DNA of 64,000 nucleotides from NCBI RefSeq assembly GCF_900231835.1, contig NZ_OCTN01000001.1, positions 496,001-560,000 of the forward strand, written 5' to 3'. Shown piece by piece: positions 25,007 through 34,166 of the stretch (position 1 is the stretch's first letter; every line of letters begins with the position of its first letter). Source of the DNA: Pontivivens marinum (GTDB lineage: Bacteria; Pseudomonadota; Alphaproteobacteria; Rhodobacterales; Rhodobacteraceae). The position numbers were made by a program, and so were the translations under genes. The notes below the pieces were generated by a model. That model was not told the DNA's origin and made no database searches. It was given only the letters and a program-made list of their open reading frames with translations.

Positions 25007-27966
25007 TGGCCAACCTCCTGCAAAGCGGCATCATCGCCATCATCCCATTCGCCCAATCGGGACAGGTGGTCATAATCGGATGCATAGCTAAGCAGAGCAG
25101 GCTGTTGCCGCGCCGGATAGCCGCGTTGGGTGTTTTCATAGGCGGCGATCAGTTCGGCAAACCGGTCCCACGCATCGCGGGTGGCGTCCTGATCCTCATC
25201 CACCGGCTGCACCTTGGCACCCGCCCCCATGCCGATATATTCGAGGCGGGACACATCCGCCGCGTCGATTTCCTCAAACCCGCCAGCGCGTGCAATTTCG
25301 GCCTGTAGGGGCAATTGCAACGCATAGGTGCGGATTTGCTTCGGGCTGGGCGGGCTGCCGGATTTGTAGTCGTAGATGCGCAAGGTGCCATCCTGCGCCA
25401 GATCAATCCGATCTGCCTTGGCCGTCAGGGTAAAGGGTGGCGCGGGCAGTTGCCGACGGCCCTTTACCTCGGTTTTGGCAGGGCGGGCATCGACCTGCCG
25501 TGCAATTTCACGCTCAACCAATACAGGGGCCACCCGCATCAGGCGGGCATGCCACAGGGCGCGGGTTGCGGGCCACGGGACCAGCTTGTCCAGAACCTCG
25601 GTCGCGGTCCGTGCAAACAGCGCATGCGCCGCGGCACCCTCCGCACCGTTCAGATCGGGGGCGAAACGCTCCATCACCTTGTGCAACACGTTTCCACGCT
25701 CACGATCATCCGCCTCACGCCCCGGTAGGTCCAGCGCACGCAGGCCCAGCACGTAGCGGGCATAGGTGGCGTAGGGGTCGCGGATCAGCACCTCCACCCC
25801 TGTGACCGGCAATTCGTGCGGACGCGCCGCGACAGGGGGGGCGGGCATTGGGCGCGGCGCGGGGCGCATCTCAGCCTCAGGTTTTTCAAGCGCACGGGCG
25901 ATATCCAAAAACCGGTCGCCGCGATGCGACATCGATTTCAGTGCCGCCTTACCATCATCGCCCAAACCGGCGATCAGGTTGGTCAGGCGGATCACCCAGC
26001 GGCTGGCCACGGTCGGCGCACCACCGGCACGGGCGGCGCGGGTTATGATGACCTCGGGCGCATTGATCGCATTCTGGAAATCATGCGCAGCAAGGCCGGT
26101 ATCGCGCTCCGGCATGGGCAGGCCAAGTTCGCTGCGCATTTTACGGCTCAACCACGGATCGGGGGCTGGACGCTCGGGCCAGACACCCTCGTTCAACCCG
26201 CCAAGGATGGTGATATCGGCGCGGGTCATCCGTGCCTCCAGCGCGCCAAGGATCAGCACATCGGGATGGGGCAGAAACGCCGCGCGGCGCACCTGTGCGG
26301 CGATCAGCTCATCCTCGACCAAGCGCACGGTATCGGCCATAGCCAGCCCCGCCATCGCATCCACCGCGCCCTGTAACCGGTCCAGCAGAGTAACAGCGGC
26401 AAGGCCCGCTTCCTCACGCCAGACCTCAGGCACATCATCCGCCACGCCACGCGACAGGCGGTCAGCAACCATGCGCAGCGTGGTCAGGATATCCTCAGGC
26501 GTATCCGTATCTGACAGGGCACTGAGCGGGGCAAAGCAGTCCTGCAACCAGCACGCCCATGTGGTGGCGTCGTCGTCATTCTTACGATCCTCGGCCCAAC
26601 CGATGATCCGCTGCCAATCTGCCTCAGGCGTGGCCAGCACATCGCGGCCCGTTTGCAGGCCGATCACACGGCGTAGATGCAGGCGGCGTGCCTCGCTCGC
26701 GCCACCAACCAGCGGGTGTTTCAGCAGCGCAATCAACGCGGCGGGCTGTGGCACCGTGCCGACCATATTCAGCAACATCCGCAGCATCACACCGGGGGGC
26801 GTCAGATGCAGCGGGCGGCCCGCGCTGTCATCAGGGATCAGCCGCCAGCGATCCAGCGCCGCAGAAACCCGCCGCGACAGGTCACGGTCGGGGGTGATCA
26901 GCGCTACGCTTTTGCCCTGTTCAACCGCATCGCGCATTGCACAGGCGATTGCGGTGGCTTCCTCACGCTCAGCCGGGGCCTCAATCAGCGAGATGCCGGT
27001 TGTGGCCTGCTGCACCTCAACGGACCGCTCAGGAGCCTCGGCCAGCCAGCTATCGGTGACGGGCGCAGGGCGCAGCGCCAGAGAGATCAGGCGGCTGCGC
27101 GCATCGCTGTCTCGCCCACCAAACCATTGCGGCAGGGTCGCAACATCAACCCCCAGCGCATGCCCCGCCAGCGCCAAACCGGATTGCGGATGATCGGCAG
27201 GCAAGGCGGGTGGGTCCGTTTTCTGCCACAAATCCTCGGGCAAATCAGCATCATAACCGGGCAGGATCACAGCCCCCTGCGGCAACCGCGCAACGGCACA
27301 CATCAGGCGGCGCATCCATGGGCGCGATCCGGTCGAACCGGCTAGGATCAGCGGATGCGCAGGCGGTTCAACCGCCCATGCTTCCTCCAACGCCGCGATC
27401 TGGGCCATGCGCGCAACCTCTGGATCGGCATGGCCGGGTTCTGCCTCGTGCAGGATTTGCGGCCATAGCGTCCACATCAGCCGCATAAAGCGCGCCGAAA
27501 TCTGCCAATGGGCAGACACATCATCGAGGTTCAGCAGATCGAGGCGATCAGGGCTAACCCCCTGCGCCTGCAACGTATCCAGCAGGTCCAGCAACCGCTC
27601 TGCCAGATCAAACAGCGCACCGCGCGGGGCCAAGCCCGGCTCCTGCGCGATCAATCCACCGATCAGGCGCGCGACATGCAGCTTTCGCCGCAGCGGATCG
27701 ACGGCATGTGGTAAATCCGGCAGGCTCAGAAGCGACTCCGCCCCGCCGATCTGTGGCATGGGTCCGGCAAAGCGCGCATCCCGCGCCATCCGCTCCTCAA
27801 GCACGCGCTGCGCACGGCGGGTGTTAAGGCGGATCGTAACCCCCGCCCGCGCAAAGGGGTCCATTCCCTGCATCCGCGTGGCCAAACCATCCTTCAATGT
27901 GGCCGCGAAATCAGCCCCTGCCCGAACCGTAAAAACACGCAGCCCATCGATTGGATCGAACATCAC
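25003..27966 (-). CDS. addB: Double-strand break repair nuclease AddB
   Basis: Second subunit of AddAB. 987 residues with an inactive helicase-like N-terminal half, LGGLNEGVWPERPAPDPWLS in the centre, and a C-terminal RecB-family nuclease with RIYDYKSGSPP (catalytic Asp and Lys). No Walker A is visible. The cysteines that hold an iron-sulfur cluster in Firmicutes AddB are absent around the nuclease domain, as usual for the alphaproteobacterial type. Both ends overlap neighbours by 4 bases (MurU-like gene upstream, addA downstream). Confidence 0.93.
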   Translation of the reverse strand: MMFDPIDGLRVFTVRAGADFAATLKDGLATRMQGMDPFARAGVTIRLNTRRAQRVLEERMARDARFAGPMPQIGGAESLLSLPDLPHAVDPLRRKLHVARLIGGLIAQEPGLAPRGALFDLAERLLDLLDTLQAQGVSPDRLDLLNLDDVSAHWQISARFMRLMWTLWPQILHEAEPGHADPEVARMAQIAALEEAWAVEPPAHPLILAGSTGSRPWMRRLMCAVARLPQGAVILPGYDADLPEDLWQKTDPPALPADHPQSGLALAGHALGVDVATLPQWFGGRDSDARSRLISLALRPAPVTDSWLAEAPERSVEVQQATTGISLIEAPAEREEATAIACAMRDAVEQGKSVALITPDRDLSRRVSAALDRWRLIPDDSAGRPLHLTPPGVMLRMLLNMVGTVPQPAALIALLKHPLVGGASEARRLHLRRVIGLQTGRDVLATPEADWQRIIGWAEDRKNDDDATTWACWLQDCFAPLSALSDTDTPEDILTTLRMVADRLSRGVADDVPEVWREEAGLAAVTLLDRLQGAVDAMAGLAMADTVRLVEDELIAAQVRRAAFLPHPDVLILGALEARMTRADITILGGLNEGVWPERPAPDPWLSRKMRSELGLPMPERDTGLAAHDFQNAINAPEVIITRAARAGGAPTVASRWVIRLTNLIAGLGDDGKAALKSMSHRGDRFLDIARALEKPEAEMRPAPRPMPAPPVAARPHELPVTGVEVLIRDPYATYARYVLGLRALDLPGREADDRERGNVLHKVMERFAPDLNGAEGAAAHALFARTATEVLDKLVPWPATRALWHARLMRVAPVLVEREIARQVDARPAKTEVKGRRQLPAPPFTLTAKADRIDLAQDGTLRIYDYKSGSPPSPKQIRTYALQLPLQAEIARAGGFEEIDAADVSRLEYIGMGAGAKVQPVDEDQDATRDAWDRFAELIAAYENTQRGYPARQQPALLSYASDYDHLSRLGEWDDGDDAALQEVGQ

Positions 27967-28667
27967 TCACCCTCACTCAAAATCTGGTCCGCGGCCTGCA
28001 ATCCGGCGGGTGTACCAACATCCACCCATGGCTGATCGCAGATCACACCAAACAGGCCGCCCGCCGCATTCATCGCATTCCACACCACGTTGAGCGAGAA
28101 CTTCTCCTCCGCAACATCGTGCAACCGCTCGGTCCGCAATATTTGCCAACCGGAATAAACATAGGGGGCCGCAGGGGCCGCGCCGCGCCGGATCAACTGG
28201 CTGTCCGCGGCGAGGTCAAAATCACCGGCCCGCGAATAGGCCCGACATTGCGCGACCGGCACCAGTAACAGCAGGGCCTGCATCTGCGGACGCCATGCCT
28301 GCTTCAGAACCGATAGCGGATCGGCAGTTGCCGCCCAGATCGCATCTGGGTTCACGCTTATAACCGGATCGGACAGATGCGGTAACGCCACGCGCATTCC
28401 GCCGCCTGTCTCCAGAATATCCGGCTCATAGGACAGATGCACGGCAGGCGCAGAGCGGTGCGCCACAGCCTGCGCCACCTGATCCGCATGGTAATGAGTG
28501 TTGATGACAGCCCGCGAAACGCCCCCCCGCGCCAATCGGTCCAGCGCGTGATCCAGCAAGGTCGCGCCACCGGCCCGCAACAGCGGCTTTGGCACGTCCT
28601 TGGTTAGCGCCCCCATCCGCGTGCCGAACCCAGCCGCGAAAACCATGGCAACGTCAGGCAAGCTCAT
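27963..28667 (-). CDS. murU: MurU-like sugar nucleotidyltransferase
   Basis: A 234-residue nucleotidyltransferase with MVFAAGFGTRMGALTKDVPKPLL (split signature G-x-G-T-R-M and K-P) near the N-terminus and VNPDAIW as the metal-binding Asp block. With the kinase encoded just upstream it matches the AmgK-MurU pair of cell-wall recycling. There AmgK phosphorylates N-acetylmuramic acid at C1 and MurU makes UDP-MurNAc, bypassing de novo synthesis and giving intrinsic fosfomycin resistance. A mannose-1-phosphate guanylyltransferase role cannot be excluded. Four-base overlaps on both sides show tight coupling. Confidence 0.8.
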   Translation of the reverse strand: MSLPDVAMVFAAGFGTRMGALTKDVPKPLLRAGGATLLDHALDRLARGGVSRAVINTHYHADQVAQAVAHRSAPAVHLSYEPDILETGGGMRVALPHLSDPVISVNPDAIWAATADPLSVLKQAWRPQMQALLLLVPVAQCRAYSRAGDFDLAADSQLIRRGAAPAAPYVYSGWQILRTERLHDVAEEKFSLNVVWNAMNAAGGLFGVICDQPWVDVGTPAGLQAADQILSEGE

Positions 28668-29647
28668 CCTGCGGCCCGAATTCGCGCGAGGATTTCGGGG
28701 GTCGGCGCAGGCACATTTTCCGCGATCCAGTCGCGCAGATCGCCCAAGGCCGGATGCGCCAAATCACGCTGTAGATGCGCCCACACACGGGGCATCAGAT
28801 CCAGATAGGCCTGCTTACCATCGCGCATCCACAGTCGTGCAAAGATGCCCAGAATCTTGATGTTTCGCTGCGCGCCCACGGTTGCATAGGCGGCGAGAAA
28901 CTCAGTTGGCTCCGCCCCGGTTGCCTGCACGAACCGGTCGATCATCGCCGATTGTAATTCCGCAGAGGTATCGCGGCGCGCGTCCTCCAGCAGCGAAACC
29001 AGATCATAGGCCGGATGCCCCGCCAGCGCGTCCTGATAGTCCAGCAATCCAACCCGCGCTGTTCCCTGCCGGTCGGGCAGCCAAAGCAGGTTTTCCGCAT
29101 GATAATCACGCAAAACAACGGAATTCGCACCGGCCAGCGGGGCACATGCCGCCTGTATCAGTGCATCAAACTGCGCGGAATCCACAGTGCGCCCTGCCCT
29201 CGGAACGTACCATTCGGTCAGCAATTGCGCCTCGCGCAGATATGTCGCGGCATCATAGGGGGGCAAATTCTCCGGCGCCGCTTCCGTCTGAAGCTCGACC
29301 AACAAATCCACGGCGGCACTGTACAGCACGCCCTCATCAACCGTTGCCGCGGCACGGGCGAACAGATCATCGCCCAAATCCTCCAGCAGCAAAAAGCCAT
29401 TCTGCGGATCAGACCCCATAATGATCGGCGCGCTGAACCCACGAGCATGCAGCAATTCGGTCACTTGCACGAAGGGAAGGACATCCTCACCCCTCTCCGG
29501 GGGGGCATCCATCAGCACTGCGGCCTTGGCCCCGTTGACTCGCAGATAACGACGGTTCGAGGCATCACCGGCCAAGGGGGCAACATGCGCATCCCCCCAC
29601 CCGATGCTGTCTAGAAAATCGAGGGCCAATGCATCCCGATCGCTCAT
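28664..29647 (-). CDS. amgK: AmgK-like anomeric sugar kinase (APH fold)
   Basis: A 327-residue aminoglycoside-phosphotransferase-fold kinase. The catalytic loop is LRDYHAENLLW (Asp181, His183, Asn186) and the metal Asp is in GLLDYQDALAGHPAYDLVSLLEDAR (Asp203). In AmgK the substrate is N-acetylmuramate or N-acetylglucosamine, phosphorylated at the anomeric carbon. The ATG at 29647 overlaps the tsaE stop by 4 bases; the frame is open further to 29782 inside tsaE but that is not coding. The order tsaE-amgK-murU is widespread in Proteobacteria, which supports the assignment over antibiotic resistance. Confidence 0.85.
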   Translation of the reverse strand: MSDRDALALDFLDSIGWGDAHVAPLAGDASNRRYLRVNGAKAAVLMDAPPERGEDVLPFVQVTELLHARGFSAPIIMGSDPQNGFLLLEDLGDDLFARAAATVDEGVLYSAAVDLLVELQTEAAPENLPPYDAATYLREAQLLTEWYVPRAGRTVDSAQFDALIQAACAPLAGANSVVLRDYHAENLLWLPDRQGTARVGLLDYQDALAGHPAYDLVSLLEDARRDTSAELQSAMIDRFVQATGAEPTEFLAAYATVGAQRNIKILGIFARLWMRDGKQAYLDLMPRVWAHLQRDLAHPALGDLRDWIAENVPAPTPEILARIRAAG

Positions 29648-30117
29648 TGCGATAGCTCCTGTTGTAGCGAGCCCCAACCCGCACCGGCAAAGCGCAGTTG
29701 CGCCTGCCGCCCCTCGCCCAATTGCGATATGGTGATGTGTAGATGCCTTGCGGGGGTCAGGCTGCCCAACCGCTCTGGCCATTCGATCAACGAGATCGCG
29801 TCGTCCAGCACCGTGTCGAGGCCAAGTTCCATCAACTCCTCCGGCTCACCCAAACGGTACAGGTCCATATGCCAGATCGGGCTGCGCTGCGCCTCATAGC
29901 TTTGCATCAGCGTATAGGTGGGCGACGGAACGTCTTGCTCCGCATGGGTCATAGCGCGAATGGCGGCCCGCGCAAAATGTGATTTCCCAGCGCCAATCGC
30001 ACCGGACAGCAAGACGCAATCCGGCGGCGATAAATGGCGGGAGATCCGCTGCGCAAACGCATCAGTTGCGTCAGGGTCAGCAAGGGTCAAACGGTAATCT
30101 GGCGTGGTGTGAGGCAT
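29644..30117 (-). CDS. tsaE: tRNA threonylcarbamoyladenosine biosynthesis ATPase TsaE
   Basis: ATPase that cycles the TsaBDE complex adding t6A at position 37 of ANN-decoding tRNAs. 157 residues; P-loop GAIGAGKS (39-46), switch SPTYTLMQSYEA, Walker B-like IWHMDLYRLGEPEELMELGLD, and SLIEWPERLG, all in family order. It starts 48 bases downstream of the PAS-protein stop, in a run of same-strand genes. No tsaB or tsaD is in the window. Confidence 0.95.
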   Translation of the reverse strand: MPHTTPDYRLTLADPDATDAFAQRISRHLSPPDCVLLSGAIGAGKSHFARAAIRAMTHAEQDVPSPTYTLMQSYEAQRSPIWHMDLYRLGEPEELMELGLDTVLDDAISLIEWPERLGSLTPARHLHITISQLGEGRQAQLRFAGAGWGSLQQELSQ

Positions 30118-30165
30118 AGCCCGATTTAGCAGACCCGATGCCGGACAGGAACAGGTTACGGCGAT

Positions 30166-32121
30166 CTATTGCGCGGGAATGCCGGCCATTAATTGCACAG
30201 GCCCGCCCACATCGCGACCGGCAAGGGCTGCGCGTGGAATGCGCACCTGTATGCACAGGCTTTCGCCCTGCACCACATCAACCTGTCCTTGCACATCCGA
30301 CAGATAGCGACGCAGCAGTGAAATCGGCAAAGTCGCACCTATTTCGTTGCTATCAGCCAAGGACACATCTGCACGCAGCGTCAGAATCGCCTGCGCTTCA
30401 TCATGGGAGAGGTCCAGCGTGACGCCATGCCCCGCAGGCACCACATCGACCGCAGCCAGCAACATGTTGTAGCCCGCCCGACGGATCAGGTCCTGTTGGG
30501 TGCACGGCAATTGCCCCGCGCCATCATCAGCAACGGCAACCGATATATCGGCGGGTTCGGTCAAGTTGCGCGCCTGCTCCAACGCCAAATCAACTGCACG
30601 ACGCAGGCTGCGATTGGGCACCTCCGCTACGGCGGTTGGCGGCAGGAAGGACAGCAGCGTTCCGCCACCGGGCAAGGGGTGCAGTTCCAGCACACTCAGC
30701 ACCTGCCCATCGCGTTGCAGCGGCACAATCATCGGCGTGCGCTCCGTCTCGGATGCTCTGCCCACAACATAACTTAGTACACGGTCCCAGATAGGGGCCG
30801 CACCAAAGGTTGCGCGACAATGGCGTAGCACCTCGTGAATCGCACCAGCACTGGACAGACTGTCGGATGAAATCGGCACCCCCATGAGTTTCGAGAAATC
30901 AGCGCCAACGAACCCAGCCGCACCGCTGATGTCAAAAATCAGATGCGTGCCAGGCCGTGCATCCAACGCCGCCGCGCGCAGGGTCATCCCCTCACAAAAC
31001 TGCTGCTCTAATGTGACTGCGGGGGTGATGTCCTCCAGCAAAAAGGCAACCGCGCCCTGTGGATGCGGACGCCCGACCACGCGCAGGGTACGGCCCGAGG
31101 GCTGGACCCAGACCTCCGCGAAATCCTGCGTACCGCCATCGCGCCCCAATGTGATCAGCTGCTCACGCCATTGTCGAAAATCGCGTTGATCCGGCAGGGC
31201 GCGCCGTTCTCGCAGGTGGTTCAGAAAGCTCGCCAAGGTTGGACGCCCCGCAAGCCATGCAGGATCTAGCCGCAGTAAATCCGCCAGCGCGGGGTTAAAC
31301 AGGCCAAGTTCACGATCGCGATCGAAAATCGCCAATCCGATGGGTAGATGCGCAAATGTTTCTGTCAAAGTTTCGACAAATCGGCTCAGCGCGGCCTCCG
31401 CTCGCATGATCCGGTCTGCTGCGATAGCATAGCCGAGGATCACACCGTCCTGACGGGCAACCAAGGTAACGTCGAACCAAATCGGTGCGCCTTCATCATC
31501 CGGCTGCACGGACATTCGATGCTGCTCAGCGGCTTCACCAATCGGCAACCGATGGGCTCGTTGCGCCAGAAGTTTCGGTATAGCTGGATGCAATCCGCGT
31601 TTTTGCATTGCTGCCAAGTTAGACCATACGACATCACCAGACGCATCCATTCGCCACTGCAAATAGGGTGCATGGCCAAGTATATCTGAATGTCGCGCGG
31701 CCAAATCCGCCGCTGCAATCGCTGCATCCTGTCGGACGCGCGCGGCCTGTTCGCGCAATGTGATGTCGAGCACCGAGACAAATGCACCTGCCCCGTGAAC
31801 GAATCCCATCACCTCCAAATGCCGCCCCTCATGATCATCGCCGACAAGATCAAAGGCTGCACCGGTCTGTTGAAGGGCTGAAATCGCACGCAACAAAGGC
31901 GCGCGCGCATCCTCAACAAAGTCGCTGGCAAAGACGTCCACATCCCGCGTGACATCTGCACCTGTCAGCACATCACCACTCAGCCGAAAAAGCGTTTCTC
32001 TTGACGGCGGCTGTTTTCGGAAGCTCACGCGCCACTGCCGCAGCGCTAAGATCAACAGCGCAGTACAAAATATTCCGAGTGCAGAAACCGCAAGAACGTT
32101 CAGGTTGGAAAATATGAACAT
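30166..32121 (-). CDS. PAS-domain sensor protein with degenerate kinase-like C-terminus
   Basis: A 651-residue protein with one N-terminal membrane helix (about residues 5-24). PAS-like domains follow, the clearest being FAHLPIGLAIFDRDRELGLFNPALADLL with the following WVQPSGRTLRVVGRPHPQGAVAFLLEDIT. The C-terminal 150 residues (RRAVDLALEQARNL to LCIQVRIP) resemble a dimerisation/ATPase module. However, I see no phospho-accepting H-box and no N, G1 or G2 boxes, so kinase activity is doubtful. GGAG precedes the ATG at 32121. It lies 58 bases downstream of regB on the same strand, so it may tune RegB or act as a non-kinase scaffold. Confidence 0.75.
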   Translation of the reverse strand: MFIFSNLNVLAVSALGIFCTALLILALRQWRVSFRKQPPSRETLFRLSGDVLTGADVTRDVDVFASDFVEDARAPLLRAISALQQTGAAFDLVGDDHEGRHLEVMGFVHGAGAFVSVLDITLREQAARVRQDAAIAAADLAARHSDILGHAPYLQWRMDASGDVVWSNLAAMQKRGLHPAIPKLLAQRAHRLPIGEAAEQHRMSVQPDDEGAPIWFDVTLVARQDGVILGYAIAADRIMRAEAALSRFVETLTETFAHLPIGLAIFDRDRELGLFNPALADLLRLDPAWLAGRPTLASFLNHLRERRALPDQRDFRQWREQLITLGRDGGTQDFAEVWVQPSGRTLRVVGRPHPQGAVAFLLEDITPAVTLEQQFCEGMTLRAAALDARPGTHLIFDISGAAGFVGADFSKLMGVPISSDSLSSAGAIHEVLRHCRATFGAAPIWDRVLSYVVGRASETERTPMIVPLQRDGQVLSVLELHPLPGGGTLLSFLPPTAVAEVPNRSLRRAVDLALEQARNLTEPADISVAVADDGAGQLPCTQQDLIRRAGYNMLLAAVDVVPAGHGVTLDLSHDEAQAILTLRADVSLADSNEIGATLPISLLRRYLSDVQGQVDVVQGESLCIQVRIPRAALAGRDVGGPVQLMAGIPAQ

Positions 32122-32179
32122 GACGCTGCTCCGGTCCCACAATGGAACACCAGCATCCGAGGTACTGATTAACGAAGCG

Positions 32180-33631
32180 TTAAACCTGCTCCTCGTCATT
32201 TCGGCTGTTCTGTCCCAATGCGGCACGCGAGGCATCCTTTAGCGGAGCGATCAGCTCACGCGGCCATTGCACATCGACCACAGCGCCGGGAGGATTCGCG
32301 AGATCGGGTTCCGTCAGCGCACCACGCCGCCGTTTTGGCTCCGTTCCGTTAGTGAAGGTCAGCACCGCGCCCGAGCGTTCGAGCAAGGTTTTCGCGATAA
32401 ACAGGCCCAGCCCCATCCCCTCATATCCCGGCCGCAACCATGTTCTGCGCTTGCGCCGCCCCAGAAACGGATCGCCCAATCTGCCAATCATATCCTCAGG
32501 ATAGCCATGCCCGTCATCGCCGACCGTAATGCGCAGACGGTCATCATCCCATGAGGCATCGATCCAAACAGTTGTCTGTGCGAAATCAACCGCGTTTTGC
32601 ACCAAGTTACGCAATCCGTGGACCACCTCTGGCGTGCGGGCCGCAACGGGTTGTTCCAGCATTCGCACCGATTCCAGGTGGCCATCCAGACGGAAGATGA
32701 CCTCCTTACCGCGATCAAGATGCGGCTCGGCGGCCTCATGCAACAGGGCCTCCAGCGGGACGAAATGCAGGTGTAAATCATCCTTACCGGCGCGCCCCAT
32801 ATCCGCGAGAATATCCCGACAGCGATCTGCCTGCGCACGAATTAACTGCGCATCCTCGGCAAAGCGGGGGTCCGCATCCGGCAGTGAAGCGAGGTCATCG
32901 GCCAGCTCACCCGCCGCCAGTTTGATCGTGGCCAGCGGTGTTCCCAGCTCATGCGCGGCGGCAGCGACCACCCCGCCTAGCGAGGACAGGCGCTGCTCAC
33001 GCGATAGCGCCATTTGCGTGGCGACCAGTGCCTCGGACATGGCATTATTGTCCCGCGTCACCCGCGCCGCGTAAAATCCGAAAAACAGCGTGAAGATGGT
33101 CACGGCCAGCCACATCCCGAACAGGTAGATATCGGGCAGGTCCAAAACCTCGCTACCCGCAATCGTCATCGGGCGATACCAGAACCCCAGCGCCGAGGTC
33201 AGGCACAGCGCAACGCCGCCCAGCACCACCGTTTGCACAACAGGCAGCGCTGATGCCGCGATCACCACAGGCCCCACGATCAGCACCACAAACGGGTTCG
33301 TTAACCCGCCCGTCAGGTACAGCATGATCGCCAATTGGAATAGGTCGAACAGCAGGATCGCCGCCGTGTATTCCGCCGATAACCTCTTGTTTTCAGGCAG
33401 AACAATCGTCCCGCTGAGGTTCACAGCAAGCGACAGCAAGACCACTGCGACGCACAGCTCGAACGCCAGATCGATGCCCAGAACGAAGTGGGCAATAAGC
33501 ACAGCCAATAGCTGCCCGCCGATCGCTCCCCACCGCAGGCCAATTACCGTGCGTAGGCGTAGCCAGTTATTGCGCGCCGGTGACATATCCGCAGCATCAG
33601 GTGACGACCACCCGTTCACGTCTGCCACCAA
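32180..33631 (-). CDS. regB: Redox-sensing histidine kinase RegB/PrrB
   Basis: Membrane histidine kinase of the global redox system RegBA (PrrBA), which controls respiration, photosynthesis, CO2 and N2 fixation genes in Rhodobacter relatives. 483 residues: six hydrophobic helices (about 30-190), the quinone-binding motif GGLTNPF (108-114), the H-box AAHELGTPLATIK (His227), the redox-box cysteine in ADRCRDIL (Cys271), and an HATPase domain with NLVQNAVDFA, GDDGHGYP and GMGLGLFIAKTLLERSGA. Cys271 and His227 line up with Cys265 and His225 of R. capsulatus RegB. The partner regA and senC are not in this window. A cytochrome c gene ends 15 bases upstream. Confidence 0.93.
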   Translation of the reverse strand: MVADVNGWSSPDAADMSPARNNWLRLRTVIGLRWGAIGGQLLAVLIAHFVLGIDLAFELCVAVVLLSLAVNLSGTIVLPENKRLSAEYTAAILLFDLFQLAIMLYLTGGLTNPFVVLIVGPVVIAASALPVVQTVVLGGVALCLTSALGFWYRPMTIAGSEVLDLPDIYLFGMWLAVTIFTLFFGFYAARVTRDNNAMSEALVATQMALSREQRLSSLGGVVAAAAHELGTPLATIKLAAGELADDLASLPDADPRFAEDAQLIRAQADRCRDILADMGRAGKDDLHLHFVPLEALLHEAAEPHLDRGKEVIFRLDGHLESVRMLEQPVAARTPEVVHGLRNLVQNAVDFAQTTVWIDASWDDDRLRITVGDDGHGYPEDMIGRLGDPFLGRRKRRTWLRPGYEGMGLGLFIAKTLLERSGAVLTFTNGTEPKRRRGALTEPDLANPPGAVVDVQWPRELIAPLKDASRAALGQNSRNDEEQV

Positions 33632-33646
33632 ACGCGCAGCGCCATC

Positions 33647-34048
33647 CTATCGCGCCGCGGCGAGGAAGGCCGCAACCTCAGCCTGACCACTGCGCGTCCG
33701 ATAGGACATGCGCGAGCGTGCAGCATCGTCGCCGGTGAACTCCTTCAGGAAGCCACTCGGATCAGTAATATACGCCGCCAGATTTTCCTCGTTCCAGACC
33801 AGGCCCGCAGCGCCCGCAGCAACAATGCTGTCGCCATAACGGAAATCAGGAACCGCACCTGCCTGCTGGCCGATAATGCCGTACAGGTTCGGACCGGTAC
33901 GGCCACGCCCCACGATATTGTTGCCGCTGGGTGAGGTTACAACATGGCAGGACTGGCATTGGTTAAATGAGGACGAATCCTGTGCCATGCTAGGCGCGGC
34001 AACCATCGTCACAGCCGCGACTGCCGTCAGAAATGTAGCTTTGATCAT
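33647..34048 (-). CDS. Periplasmic class I cytochrome c
   Basis: A 133-residue secreted cytochrome of the c2/cytochrome c-550 type. Signal peptide residues 1-22 with cleavage after SMA. Haem attachment CQSCH (Cys31, Cys34, His35). RTGPNLYGIIG is the conserved loop, and Met in RSRMSYR is the likely sixth ligand. Such proteins shuttle electrons between the bc1 complex and oxidases or reductases. GGAGGAC precedes the ATG at 34048. It ends 15 bases before regB on the same strand, so the electron carrier and the redox sensor probably share a transcript. Whether hemA, 118 bases upstream, is also included is unclear. Confidence 0.88.
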   Translation of the reverse strand: MIKATFLTAVAAVTMVAAPSMAQDSSSFNQCQSCHVVTSPSGNNIVGRGRTGPNLYGIIGQQAGAVPDFRYGDSIVAAGAAGLVWNEENLAAYITDPSGFLKEFTGDDAARSRMSYRTRSGQAEVAAFLAAAR

Positions 34049-34166
34049 AAGTCGTCCTCCAATCAGCGCAGCGTTATCCGCAGACGTTGTGAGAGCACAC
34101 ATAGTGCCGAGACCAGCAGATTTCCAATGGCACCCGATCACAATTGCAGGTGCAGCGCCGACAGAA

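Noticed and set aside
25802-27193. 463-codon plus-strand frame opposite addB
   Set aside because: Ser/Arg-rich composition typical of antisense frames in GC-rich genes; AddB is well supported on the other strand.
28664-29647. Aminoglycoside resistance reading of the APH-fold gene
   Set aside because: Coupled to a MurU-like nucleotidyltransferase and tsaE in the conserved cell-wall recycling order; motif HAEN fits AmgK better than HGD of resistance enzymes.
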